A DNA stretch of 64,000 bases from AP-15 sp963736715 (GTDB lineage: Bacteria > Pseudomonadota > Alphaproteobacteria > ATCC43930 > CGMCC-115725), in NCBI GenBank assembly GCA_963736715.1, contig CAVTQA010000019.1, positions 62,001 through 126,000 of the forward strand, in the 5' to 3' direction. Shown here one piece after another: positions 1 through 7,796 of the stretch. The notes under the pieces were generated by a model, which searched no databases, was not told the DNA's origin, and worked only from the letters and a program-made list of their open reading frames with translations. The stretch's first letter is position 1. Each line of letters starts with the position of its first letter. A program made the translations under genes and the position numbers.

Positions 1-453
1 GGCAAGCACCGATTTCAGGATGTTCTGATAGCCGGTGCAGCGGCACAAATTTGACGACAACGCTTCGCGCAGCTCGGGTTCGGCGATGTCGGGGTCGCGC
101 TCCAGGATGCCGACGGCGAGCATCAAGAAGCCGGGCGTGCAGAAGCCGCATTGCAAGCCGTGATGGTCCCAGAACGCCTGTTGCAGCGGGTGCAATTTGT
201 CGCCGCTGGCCAGCCCCTCGACAGTGCGCACCCTGGCGCCCTCGGCTTGCACCGCGAACATCAGGCAGGAGCGCACCGGTTTGTCGTCGACCAACACGGT
301 GCAGGCGCCGCAGACGCCGTGCTCGCAGCCGAGATGCGTGCCGGTGAGACCGCAATCCTCGCGCAGCGCGTCGGCCAAGCTGCGGCGCGGCTCGACACGG
401 ATCGTGCGCTCTTCACCGTTTACCGTGAACGTGACATCGTGTTTGTCGCTCAT
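1..453 (-). CDS. (2Fe-2S) subunit of a molybdenum hydroxylase (CoxS-like), 3' end outside window
   Basis: Small iron-sulfur subunit of a xanthine dehydrogenase / CO dehydrogenase family enzyme; it passes electrons from the molybdenum centre to the FAD subunit in the cytoplasm. The 151 visible codons contain both cluster motifs: the plant-ferredoxin-type CEHGVCGACTV near residues 43-53 and the helical-domain CGFC plus LCRCTGYQNI near residues 102 and 137-146. The ATG at 453 overlaps the stop of the large subunit upstream (ATGA), so the three genes are translationally coupled. The stop codon lies beyond position 1, but most of the usual 150-170 residues are present. Seen: motifs and overlap. 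Known: family role. Substrate is not determinable from this subunit. Confidence 0.95.
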   Translation of the reverse strand, partial: MSDKHDVTFTVNGEERTIRVEPRRSLADALREDCGLTGTHLGCEHGVCGACTVLVDDKPVRSCLMFAVQAEGARVRTVEGLASGDKLHPLQQAFWDHHGLQCGFCTPGFLMLAVGILERDPDIAEPELREALSSNLCRCTGYQNILKSVLA

Positions 454-2765
454 TGTGCTTTGCACCCCGCCTCGCGCAGCAACTGCAAGATCCGCTGCGG
501 TGTGATCGGCATTTCGAAGATGCCGACGCCAAACAGCGCCAGCGCGTCAGAAACGGCGTTGAGCACCGCCGCTGGCGCGCCGATCGTGCCGCCTTCGCCG
601 ACGCCCTTGGCGCCGGTGACGCTCGCCTCGGTCAGGGTTTCCAGATGATGGATTTCGATCCTCGGGATTTCCGCCATCGTCGGCACGAGATAGTCGGCAA
701 GCGAGCCGGTCAATATGTTGCCGTCGTTGTCGTAAACCACCTTTTCGTAGAGCGCGTTGGCAATGCCCTGGGCGACGCCGCCATGGATCTGCCCCTCGAC
801 GATCATCGGGTTGATCAGACGGCCGGCGTCCTCGACGACCACGAACCGCTCGATCGTGACTTGGCCGGTCGCGATGTCGACCTCGACGATCGCCAGATGG
901 CAGGCGTTCGAGAAGGTGCCGTACGGATCGTAGGTCGCCACCGCCGACAGCCCGGTTTCGGCGATCGCCGGAAAGCGGTGGCTCTGGTGATAGGCGGCGC
1001 GCGCCAGCTTCGGCACCTCGACGCCGAGATCTGTGCCGCGCACGAAAGCGCGGCCATCGCCAATCTCGATGTCAGAGGCGGCCGCCTCCAATATCTGACC
1101 GGCGACCGCTTGCAGGCGCTCGCGCAACGTCGCGGCGGCGAGCTTGCAGGCGCCGCCGGCGATCACCAGCGAGCGGCTGGCGAATGTGCCCCAGCCGTAG
1201 GGGCAGCGGTCGGTGTCGCCGGCGACGACCCGGATCTCTTCAGGCGCGACGCCGATCTCGTCGGCGATCAATTGCGCCAAGGTCGTCTTCAGCCCCTGAC
1301 CGTGCGGCGAGCTGCCGATGCGGGCTTCGAGAAAGCCCGAGGGGTCCATCGCCAGTTCGACCCGCTCGAAGCCCGGGTTGATCACCATGCGCCGCACCGC
1401 AAAGGCGGGAGTGCCGGGGCCGGTGCGCTCTGCGAATACCGACATCCCGAGGCCGAGCCAGCGCCCATCGGCACGCGCGGTTTGCTGTCGCACGCGGAAC
1501 TGGGCGAAGTCGACAACCCGAGCCGCCGCCTCCATCGCCTCGCGATAGCTGCCGGGATCGTGCACGACGCCGGTCACAGAGGTATGGGGGAACTCGGTGA
1601 TCAGGTTGCGGCGCCGGATCTCAAGCGCATCGAGCCCGAGCCCGGCGGCCGCGCAATCCATCAGCCGCTCGATCGCCGCGGTGATGACCGGCCGCGACAC
1701 GCCGCGATAGGGCGCCATCGGGCAGGTGTTGCTGGCGACGCCGCGAGCACGTGCGCGGTACTCGCGCACTCGGTACGGCCCGGGCAGGTCTGCCAGCGCC
1801 ATCAACGGCTCGACCCCACAGGTGGCCGGGAAATTCGAATAGGCACCGACATTGCAAAGAATATCGGCGTCGATCGCCAGCAATCGACCGTCCGCATCGA
1901 ACGCGCCGCGCAGATGGAGGCGCTGGTCGCGCGCGTGAAACGCAGCGGTCAGGTTTTCGAGCCGGTCTTCGATCCAGGCGACGGTGCAGGCGAAACGCCG
2001 CGCCGCCCAGACCCCGACAATGTATTCCGGGATCAGCGCCATCTTCTGGCCGAAGCCGCCGCCGACCTCCGGCGCGATGACGCGGAGTTCGGATTCGGGA
2101 GTCCCCAGAGCGTCGGCAATGCCGGTGCGCAACAGGTGCGGCATTTGCGTCGACGCCGAGAGCGTGACGCGGCCGGTCGCCGCGTCGAAAGCGGCGACGG
2201 CGCCCCGCGCCTCCAACGGCACCGCCGCCTGCCGGCCGGAGGTGAGCGTAAATTCGACCACTTCATGCGGCGCTGCGAAGGCAGCAGCGACGTCAGGAGT
2301 TTCGAAACGCGCGTCGATCAGCGTGTTCTGCGCTGCCATGTCATGAACCAGCGGCGCGCCGGGCGCGAGCGCCTGGTCGAGCGTCACGATCGGCGTTTCG
2401 GCGGCGATATCGACGGTGACCTGTTCGGCGAGATCCTCAGCCTCAGCGGCGGTGTCGGCGATGACTGCGGCGATCGGCTCGCCGACATAGGTAACCCGCT
2501 CATGCGCAAGGATCGGCTGCGCGACCGCGACATAATCGGGGCGATCGAGGCGCGGACAGATCGGTTTGACATCGCCGAGGACAGCCGCGGTTATGAGTGG
2601 CACTCCGGGCGGCGCGGTCACGGCGAGGATGCGGCCGCGCGCTATCGGGCTGCGCACAAAGCGCAAGATGCGGGCGCCCTTGGCCAGATCGGCGGTGTAG
2701 CGGCCGCGCCCTCGCAACAGAACCGGGTCTTCGTAGCGCGGCAGCGGGCGGCCGACCCACCTCAC
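450..2765 (-). CDS. molybdopterin-binding large subunit of a xanthine/CO dehydrogenase-family hydroxylase (CoxL-like)
   Basis: Catalytic subunit (771 residues) that binds the molybdenum-cytosine-dinucleotide type cofactor and hydroxylates a carbon substrate. Family landmarks are the N-terminal R-x-EDPxLLRGRGRYTADL, the glycine-rich VGGGFGQK near residue 240, PYRGVSRP near 350, and GAKGVGEGGTIGAPAAV near 735, whose GEGG glutamate is the usual catalytic base. The active-site loop PYRGVSRP lacks the AYRCSFR cysteine of true aerobic CO dehydrogenase and resembles the AYRGAGR type, so CO oxidation is unlikely; an aldehyde, purine or N-heterocycle hydroxylase fits better. It starts with GTG at 2765, overlapping the stop of the FAD subunit by 4 bases, and ends in an ATGA overlap with the iron-sulfur subunit. 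Confidence 0.95.
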   Translation of the reverse strand: MRWVGRPLPRYEDPVLLRGRGRYTADLAKGARILRFVRSPIARGRILAVTAPPGVPLITAAVLGDVKPICPRLDRPDYVAVAQPILAHERVTYVGEPIAAVIADTAAEAEDLAEQVTVDIAAETPIVTLDQALAPGAPLVHDMAAQNTLIDARFETPDVAAAFAAPHEVVEFTLTSGRQAAVPLEARGAVAAFDAATGRVTLSASTQMPHLLRTGIADALGTPESELRVIAPEVGGGFGQKMALIPEYIVGVWAARRFACTVAWIEDRLENLTAAFHARDQRLHLRGAFDADGRLLAIDADILCNVGAYSNFPATCGVEPLMALADLPGPYRVREYRARARGVASNTCPMAPYRGVSRPVITAAIERLMDCAAAGLGLDALEIRRRNLITEFPHTSVTGVVHDPGSYREAMEAAARVVDFAQFRVRQQTARADGRWLGLGMSVFAERTGPGTPAFAVRRMVINPGFERVELAMDPSGFLEARIGSSPHGQGLKTTLAQLIADEIGVAPEEIRVVAGDTDRCPYGWGTFASRSLVIAGGACKLAAATLRERLQAVAGQILEAAASDIEIGDGRAFVRGTDLGVEVPKLARAAYHQSHRFPAIAETGLSAVATYDPYGTFSNACHLAIVEVDIATGQVTIERFVVVEDAGRLINPMIVEGQIHGGVAQGIANALYEKVVYDNDGNILTGSLADYLVPTMAEIPRIEIHHLETLTEASVTGAKGVGEGGTIGAPAAVLNAVSDALALFGVGIFEMPITPQRILQLLREAGCKAQ

Positions 2766-3658
2766 CGTGTAAACGCCTGATCCAAAGCCCGCCCGACCAT
2801 CGCCCGCACCAGGTCGCGGCGATATTCGGCGCTCGCGTGAATATCCTCCAACGGGTCGATCGTCTCGGCCGCGATGTTACCGGCCTTGCGTAAAATCTCC
2901 GGCCCGCCGTCGGTGCCAGTCAGTGCCGCCTCGACTGCGGCAATGCGTGACGGCCGGTCGGTGGCGCCGCCAACGCCAAGCCGCGCTTCGACGATGCGGC
3001 CGTCTTTGAACCGCAGAAAGGCGGCGCACATTGCGAGCGCGAAATCGCCCGCTCGCCGGCTGAACTCGGCAAAACCCGTTCGCCAGTCGTTATTAAGCAT
3101 CGGCAGGCGGATTTCGGTCAGCAGCTCGTCCGGCTCCAAGGTCGTCGTGAGCGCGGTGACGAAATACTCGTTCGGCCGGACGCTGCGCTGCCCGCGGCGG
3201 CTGACGATGACGAGCTCGGCGTCGAGCGTCGCGGCCAATAAGCACCATTCGGAAGCCGGGTCCGCATGGGCAATGCTTCCACAGAAAGTGCCGCGAGCGC
3301 GGATCGGAAGATGCCCGATGTGCCGCGCAACCCGCGGCAGAAAAGCGGAGAGCGGCCCCCGGGCAACGGGTGCCTCGAAACGAGCGTGCCGGGCACGCGC
3401 GCCAATGCGCAGCTCACCCTCCTCCTCGCACACATAATCGAGCGCATCGATGCGATTTATGTCGATGAGGCTGGTGGGACGGGCGAGCCGAAAATTCATC
3501 GCCGGCACGAGACTCTGTCCGCCAGCAAGGATGCTTCCTTCCGGACCATGCGTGGCGAGAAGATCGAGCGCATCGTCAACTGTGCGGGGCGCAAAATATT
3601 TAAACGAGACGGGTTTCATCAGCGGCAAGCGGGCCCGAGCAATATTCCCGCCGTTCAC
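2762..3658 (-). CDS. FAD-binding subunit of the molybdenum hydroxylase (CoxM-like)
   Basis: FAD subunit (298 residues) that passes electrons on from the iron-sulfur clusters. The first FAD motif AGGQSLVPAMNFRL near residue 45 matches the canonical AGGQSLxPxMxxRL. The second is unusual: RGTFCGSIAHADPASE near 120, where relatives mostly read TIGGS. The C-terminal CO-dehydrogenase flavoprotein domain follows. Two starts are possible. GTG at 3658 has a GGAAGG ribosome binding site nine bases upstream, while ATG at 3619 gives the more typical first residues MKPVSFKYFAP but has no obvious site; I keep 3658. It is first in the operon coxM-coxL-coxS, with 4-base overlaps at both junctions. Confidence 0.93.
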   Translation of the reverse strand: MNGGNIARARLPLMKPVSFKYFAPRTVDDALDLLATHGPEGSILAGGQSLVPAMNFRLARPTSLIDINRIDALDYVCEEEGELRIGARARHARFEAPVARGPLSAFLPRVARHIGHLPIRARGTFCGSIAHADPASEWCLLAATLDAELVIVSRRGQRSVRPNEYFVTALTTTLEPDELLTEIRLPMLNNDWRTGFAEFSRRAGDFALAMCAAFLRFKDGRIVEARLGVGGATDRPSRIAAVEAALTGTDGGPEILRKAGNIAAETIDPLEDIHASAEYRRDLVRAMVGRALDQAFTR

Positions 3659-4007
3659 GCTAAACGACCTTCCTCACAAATCAAGCGGCACGAGCGAAGC
3701 GATCGTGAGCGCGTGAAGCCACAACCGGCGTCGAACGCGGCTGCCTGCTGTTGTGGCCTATTTCTTGCGCCTTCCATGGGCATACTCTGATGACGGGCCG
3801 GCCTCATCGTAGCGGTACAAGCGGCCGCGACCCGCTGGACAATCGGAGAACAGCCGATGACCGCCCGAACCCACTTCTATCGAAATGTCCCAAAGTTCGG
3901 CCATGTCGCGGTGGAGCGCTCGCTTGATGCGCGAGGACGTCGAGCCTCTCGTGCACATTCACGGCGATCGAGAACTCGCGCGGCACGACCGCTGACCAAC
4001 CTTGAGG
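3659..4007. other. intergenic stretch, no supported gene
   Basis: Upstream region of the molybdenum hydroxylase operon. Short open frames exist on both strands but none shows a recognisable domain or a good ribosome binding site. The operon promoter should lie here, but I could not identify it confidently. Confidence 0.4.
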
Positions 4008-4602
4008 TTAAGCAATTTTGGCATCTGTATATTTATGTTTTTCTGTATATTTATGTTTTTCCTTCAGTTCGTCGAGCAAGAGTCGAAAGAAATCCTTGTA
4101 GGCTTGCTGACGGTTTGAAAATTGCTTCCCAATACCAGCCCGGCGCAGTTTGTCGGGAAGTGCCACCGGCCTAAACTGAACTGCGGGATTGGATCCGTCG
4201 ATCCGGTGGTCTCTAAAGCCACACCAAAGAAATCGATTTGGTATGGCGGTTCAGCGAATCCAGCGCCTGGCGGTGCTCATCGCGGATCTTAGGGCCGATC
4301 CAAACGACAATAGCAGCGTCTAATCCCCCAGCATAGGCGATCAGCTGGCCTAGATGGCGATGGTCGGTAGCTTCAAGTTGGTTCTCGATGGTTACCTGTC
4401 GGTTGGTGCCGGTTTCGCGAGCCTCGATATCACACGCGAAATCCCCGAATGATTGCTCGGCCTGGACCAGTTCAAGATCGAACCCCAGCGCTTCGCCCAA
4501 TAGTTGGATGTGATCGGCCAGCCAAGGTATAAAATTCGCTGCCCCACTCGTCCAAAGCTCGCGTGGATTGATGTACTCCAATGTGCCTAAAGTGATAGGC
4601 AT
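4008..4602 (-). pseudogene. DUF4268-type protein relic, frameshifted
   Basis: The first 129 codons (4602 to 4213) match the N-terminal half of DUF4268 proteins, a PD-(D/E)XK-like group often near restriction or defence genes: FACDIEA, then IENQLEATDHRHLGQLIAYA, then IVVWIGPKIRDEHRQALDSLN. The frame stops at 4213, yet homology-like sequence continues. A second frame briefly reads DFFGVALE, and a third reads RIDGSNPAVQF and later QQAYKDFFRLLLDELKEKHK, running to TAA at 4008. At least one and probably two frameshifts have therefore split the gene. The last segment holds an exact 18-base tandem duplication encoding EKHKYT twice. The product is unlikely to work. Family assignment rests on remembered motifs, not a search. 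Confidence 0.7.
4025..4060. repeat. 18-bp perfect tandem duplication
   Basis: Two exact adjacent copies of CTGTATATTTATGTTTTT (4025-4042 and 4043-4060). In the relic frame on the minus strand this duplicates the hexapeptide EKHKYT in frame. It is much richer in A+T than its surroundings. Confidence 0.95.
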
Positions 4603-5075
4603 CGATTACCCCCACAAAAATCGAAGCTCCCGCGCCGTCGCCTACACGCGGTGCAGGTCTATCAACGATGACCGCTTCCCGCTGTACCTCGCGTCACGAA
4701 GCTGACGCCCTTCTCGCCAAGCTGAGGCCGGGGCCGGCCCAACAGCCCTCCTCACCGCGGCGAGCGACAACTAGAAGGCGTCGGCGCGGTTAAATTATGT
4801 GGTCCGCAAAACGACAGAAACTCCGATGGGAGAAACCGGGGTTTCGTATGCAGACGATTGACGATCGGGTGGGGGGACACCCGGTCGATCGTCCTATCCA
4901 GCAAACGGCACTGGCATCGGTGCTGTTCCGCCAACATCGAAGGAAAATTGCGACCGGCTGCCCGGCCCGGGAACCGGCGGCTCAGATTTCAATCGACGAC
5001 CGAGCTGTTTCAGCTTTTGTAAACAAACTCACCCGCAGATTGGCGTCGTTGTCCCCCCCCAACACAGAGGCTAAA
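4603..5075. other. intergenic stretch, nothing recognised
   Basis: Between the DUF4268 relic and the small secreted-protein gene. It contains a run of eight C at about 5053-5060. No convincing gene, repeat or RNA was seen. The open frame that continues upstream from the next gene has no family features. Confidence 0.4.
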
Positions 5076-5345
5076 ATGCGAGTGATCATTCCAACGCTGG
5101 TGGGCTTAGTAGCATTGGCGACCGCGTCAGTACAGGCAGCGCCGCTCCCCTCTAAACCGCACCAGAACGCGAAGTGGCACGAAACACCGGCGCAGAACGT
5201 TCGCAAGAGCCAGCAGTACGATTATCTTGTCGAGACCAACAGCAGCTTCCGGGCCAATCGGATGCGAAAGGAATGCGGGCCGATCAGAGACCCTGAGCTG
5301 CGCGCCAATTGTCTCAGCTCATTTAGCAGTTACGAGCCCCGGTAG
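5076..5345 (+). CDS. small secreted protein of unknown function
   Basis: An 89-residue product with a clear signal peptide: Met-Arg, a hydrophobic stretch VIIPTLVGLVALATAS, then VQAA as a probable signal-peptidase site near residue 21. The mature part is polar and basic, with two cysteines (KECGPIRDPELRANCLSS) about 14 residues apart that could form a disulfide in the periplasm. I chose ATG at 5076 because AGAGG lies about five bases upstream; the frame is open further 5' but that part looks non-coding. The KECG...RANC arrangement resembles small periplasmic proteins common in rhizobia. No function can be assigned, and no operon partner lies nearby. Confidence 0.7.
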   Translation: MRVIIPTLVGLVALATASVQAAPLPSKPHQNAKWHETPAQNVRKSQQYDYLVETNSSFRANRMRKECGPIRDPELRANCLSSFSSYEPR

Positions 5346-5843
5346 CGGCCCGAGCGAAGTCGCAATCCCCGTCGAGTGACGAGGCCTAGACCCGATCCTT
5401 GCCGAGCCGACCGGCGCTAACTGTGATGGCCCCGTTTAGCAGCATAGGTGCTGGGCTGGAGCAGTCGTCCGCTCCTAGACCGGAGTGCCCGGTCGTCCCC
5501 AGAGAGGGATCAGGCGAACCCCCGTTAACGGGCGGGGGTATCGCTCTAGACGGCGGCGGTGCTCCCTTTTGGGTGCTCCGCGTCCGCCTCAGATGCCCTC
5601 TCGATTTCTTCCGCTACATTCGCTCGTGCCGGGCGATCGCCTCTTCGAGCGCTCCTTCAACCGCGCGTCGTGGCTTCCGCTCGGAGCCTTCGGGCTCGCG
5701 CCGCCGCTGCCCGGTGATAGGCCGCGGATTGCTCTGCCAATGACCACCACTCCAACTGCCATTCTCAACATCGGCAACGCCTGGGCCCCGTTCACTCATC
5801 CAACCTCGGGCATGACGCGCGCGGAATAACACTCAACTTGCGC
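5346..5843. other. intergenic stretch, nothing recognised
   Basis: About 500 bases with several overlapping short open frames on both strands, but no domain, signal peptide or ribosome binding site that I trust. Confidence 0.35.
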
Positions 5844-6014
5844 TCACGGCGTCCGATTCAGTCCCGCCCCAACCCTGGGTGCCAGCTCATCCTGGCGCAC
5901 CTGGAACACGCCCTCAGCCGTCTCGATGTAGACGTTGAGGTACATGCGGTCGATCCCCTCGACCGTCAGCCGGAGATGATCGGCGAGAACACCGGCCACA
6001 CTTTGTGCTATCAT
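5844..6014 (-). pseudogene. N-terminal fragment of a conserved hypothetical protein
   Basis: From ATG 6014 the frame encodes MIAQSVAGVLADHLRLTVEG followed by IDRMYLNVYIETAEGVFQV. The segment LTVEGIDRMYLNVY closely resembles the opening of a conserved bacterial hypothetical family that I recall reading VEGIDRMYLNVYVPRLQ. Here the match is lost immediately after LNVY and the frame stops at 5844, so only about 35 residues of the family are left. I treat it as a truncated relic. The family's function is unknown to me, and the recognition rests on memory of the motif only. Confidence 0.4.
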
Positions 6015-6252
6015 CCGCCCGGCTCCGGTCGTCTGGTTTTGCCCCTTCCAGGGCGTATCGAACGATGATCGGTCCACTTGAGACTGGTGTTCTACCAGAG
6101 CTCGTCATGAACCGGCGACCGGAGCCACCTCGACATGCCTCGTCGGTCTGAGGCGGAGCCTCGTTAGCAGATGAGTTCTCATCAGACGAAGCTGGTATTA
6201 TGCGCGATCGAGTGAGTTTTTGCAGGCGCTGAACAGCGAACGAGGTGATGCG

Positions 6253-7212
6253 ATGACAGAGACGAAACCCGGCCGCGCGCATCTGATTGCCGGCGGTTTT
6301 CCGCCCGGTTCGATGGCCGGGCACGACCATGACTATGCCCGGCTGCGGCTGCTGGGGCTGCTGGCCGAACGGGATGTTCCAACCTCGGTCGCCAACGATT
6401 TCGCGGACGTCGAGAAATGGCTGCCGGTCAGCCGCGTGCTGATCACCTATGTCGCCGGCCCCTACCCCGATGCCGCGCAGACCCGCGCGATCCAGCGCTG
6501 GCTGGAGGCGGGCGGCCATTGGCTGGCCTTGCATGGCACGAGCGGCGGCCGCGCCGAGCGGGTGGAGGGCGCCCGCCAGCGCCGCACCGTCAAGACCGAA
6601 CACCACGCGCTGCTCGGGAGCTATTTCCTGACCCATCCCCCGATCTGCGAGTTTCGCGTCGAGGTGAGCGCCGTCAATTCCCCCCTCACGCGAGGGCTCG
6701 GCAAATCCTTCGTCGTCGAGGACGAGCCGTATTTCGTCGAGCTGCAAGATCCGGGCTCGACACAGATCCTGCTGACCGCGGATTACGGCCCGAGCGCGGT
6801 ATCACCCGCCATCGGCACGCTCTACCCGTCGGACACCTCGCTGCAACCCGACGGCAGGACCCGCGTCCTCGGCTATACGCGTCCGGTCGGCAATGGCGGC
6901 GTCACCTACTTCACTCTCGGCCATTGCCACAACCCCGCCATCCGCGCCGCCCGGGCCCCCGACCCGGCGGACAAGACGCCGCCAACCTTTCACGGCTCGT
7001 GGGAAACCGACGCGTTCACTACATTGCTGCGCAACGCCATCGCCTGGGGCGTCGCGCGCCTGAACACGAAAGATGAGATTCGTTATGCAATTAATCCTCT
7101 ACTACGCGCCCAACGCGTGTTCGCTCGTGCCTTACGTGACTTTGACCGAGGCAGGCGCCCCATTCGAGGTGCACCCCCTCAATTTCCGCAAGTCGCAGCA
7201 CATGACTCCTGA
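6253..7212 (+). CDS. ThuA domain-containing protein
   Basis: A 319-residue protein with the ThuA fold, a class I glutamine-amidotransferase-like domain found in trehalose-utilisation and many uncharacterised proteins. Family features are RAHLIAGGFPPG at the start, the VLITYVAGPYPDAAQ strand-helix near residue 58, WLEAGGHWLALHGTSGG near 80, and GNGGVTYFTLGHCHNPAIR near 220, where the histidines of GHCHNP are typical. The ATG at 6253 follows GAGG. The last 43 codons (7085-7212) lie inside the following GST-like gene in another frame and have low-complexity Arg/Pro composition, so the original stop was probably lost and the protein now reads through. Enzyme activity unknown. Confidence 0.85.
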   Translation: MTETKPGRAHLIAGGFPPGSMAGHDHDYARLRLLGLLAERDVPTSVANDFADVEKWLPVSRVLITYVAGPYPDAAQTRAIQRWLEAGGHWLALHGTSGGRAERVEGARQRRTVKTEHHALLGSYFLTHPPICEFRVEVSAVNSPLTRGLGKSFVVEDEPYFVELQDPGSTQILLTADYGPSAVSPAIGTLYPSDTSLQPDGRTRVLGYTRPVGNGGVTYFTLGHCHNPAIRAARAPDPADKTPPTFHGSWETDAFTTLLRNAIAWGVARLNTKDEIRYAINPLLRAQRVFARALRDFDRGRRPIRGAPPQFPQVAAHDS

Positions 7213-7729
7213 ATATCTGCGGCTCAATCCCAAGCACAAAGTGCCGGCGCTGGTGATCGACGGGGCGCCGCTCACCGAGAATGTTGCGATCCAAATCTGG
7301 ATCGCTCGGCATTTTCCGGAGGCGAAGCTCCTTCCCGCGGACCCGATGCAGGAATTGCATGCGATCTCGCTTATGGCCTGGTGCGCGTCCGGCATCCACC
7401 CCTTCCTGTCGCGCATCAACTCGCCGCCACGCGTCTGCGACCTCCCCGGCGCGGAGGCGTCCGTCCGACGGCTCGCGCAACAGCAGCTGTTTGAGAATTA
7501 CCAGATCGCAGACGACAAGCTCGCCGATCGCGAATGGTTCTTCGACCATTTCACCGCCGTCGATGCCCACTTCTTCTGGTGCTTTCGACGCGGCACCCAA
7601 TTCAATCTCGATGTTTCGCAATTCAAGAATTGCATGGCGCATTTCGAGCGGATGCAGCAGCGGCCGAGCGTGCGAAAATTGCTGGCCTATGAACAGGAGG
7701 TGCAGACCAAATTCGCCCAGGCGGCCTGA
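7085..7729 (+). CDS. glutathione S-transferase family protein
   Basis: A 214-residue GST-like protein. The thioredoxin-fold N-terminal domain reads LYYAPNACSLVPYVTLTEAG and then KVPALVIDGAPLTENVAIQIW, where the cis-Pro of VPAL and the acidic-Ser type TEN contact glutathione in relatives; an all-alpha C-terminal domain follows. The cysteine or serine of NACS is the likely catalytic position, as in beta-class bacterial enzymes. ATG at 7085 gives the usual family N-terminus; an in-frame ATG four codons earlier is also possible. The gene overlaps the upstream ThuA frame by 128 bases, which is abnormal for co-transcribed genes. Substrate unknown; probably detoxification or dehalogenation chemistry in the cytoplasm. 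Confidence 0.9.
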   Translation: MQLILYYAPNACSLVPYVTLTEAGAPFEVHPLNFRKSQHMTPEYLRLNPKHKVPALVIDGAPLTENVAIQIWIARHFPEAKLLPADPMQELHAISLMAWCASGIHPFLSRINSPPRVCDLPGAEASVRRLAQQQLFENYQIADDKLADREWFFDHFTAVDAHFFWCFRRGTQFNLDVSQFKNCMAHFERMQQRPSVRKLLAYEQEVQTKFAQAA

Positions 7730-7796
7730 TTACGCGAACACAACGCCATCGCCGGGGTATAGGCGTCTCATCGGGGCGGGCGGCCGCGCCTTCCCA

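Noticed and set aside
453..2780. 775-codon plus-strand open frame opposite the CoxL-like gene
   Set aside because: It is an antisense shadow caused by high GC in the third codon position; composition is Arg/Asp/Gly-rich and no domain is visible.
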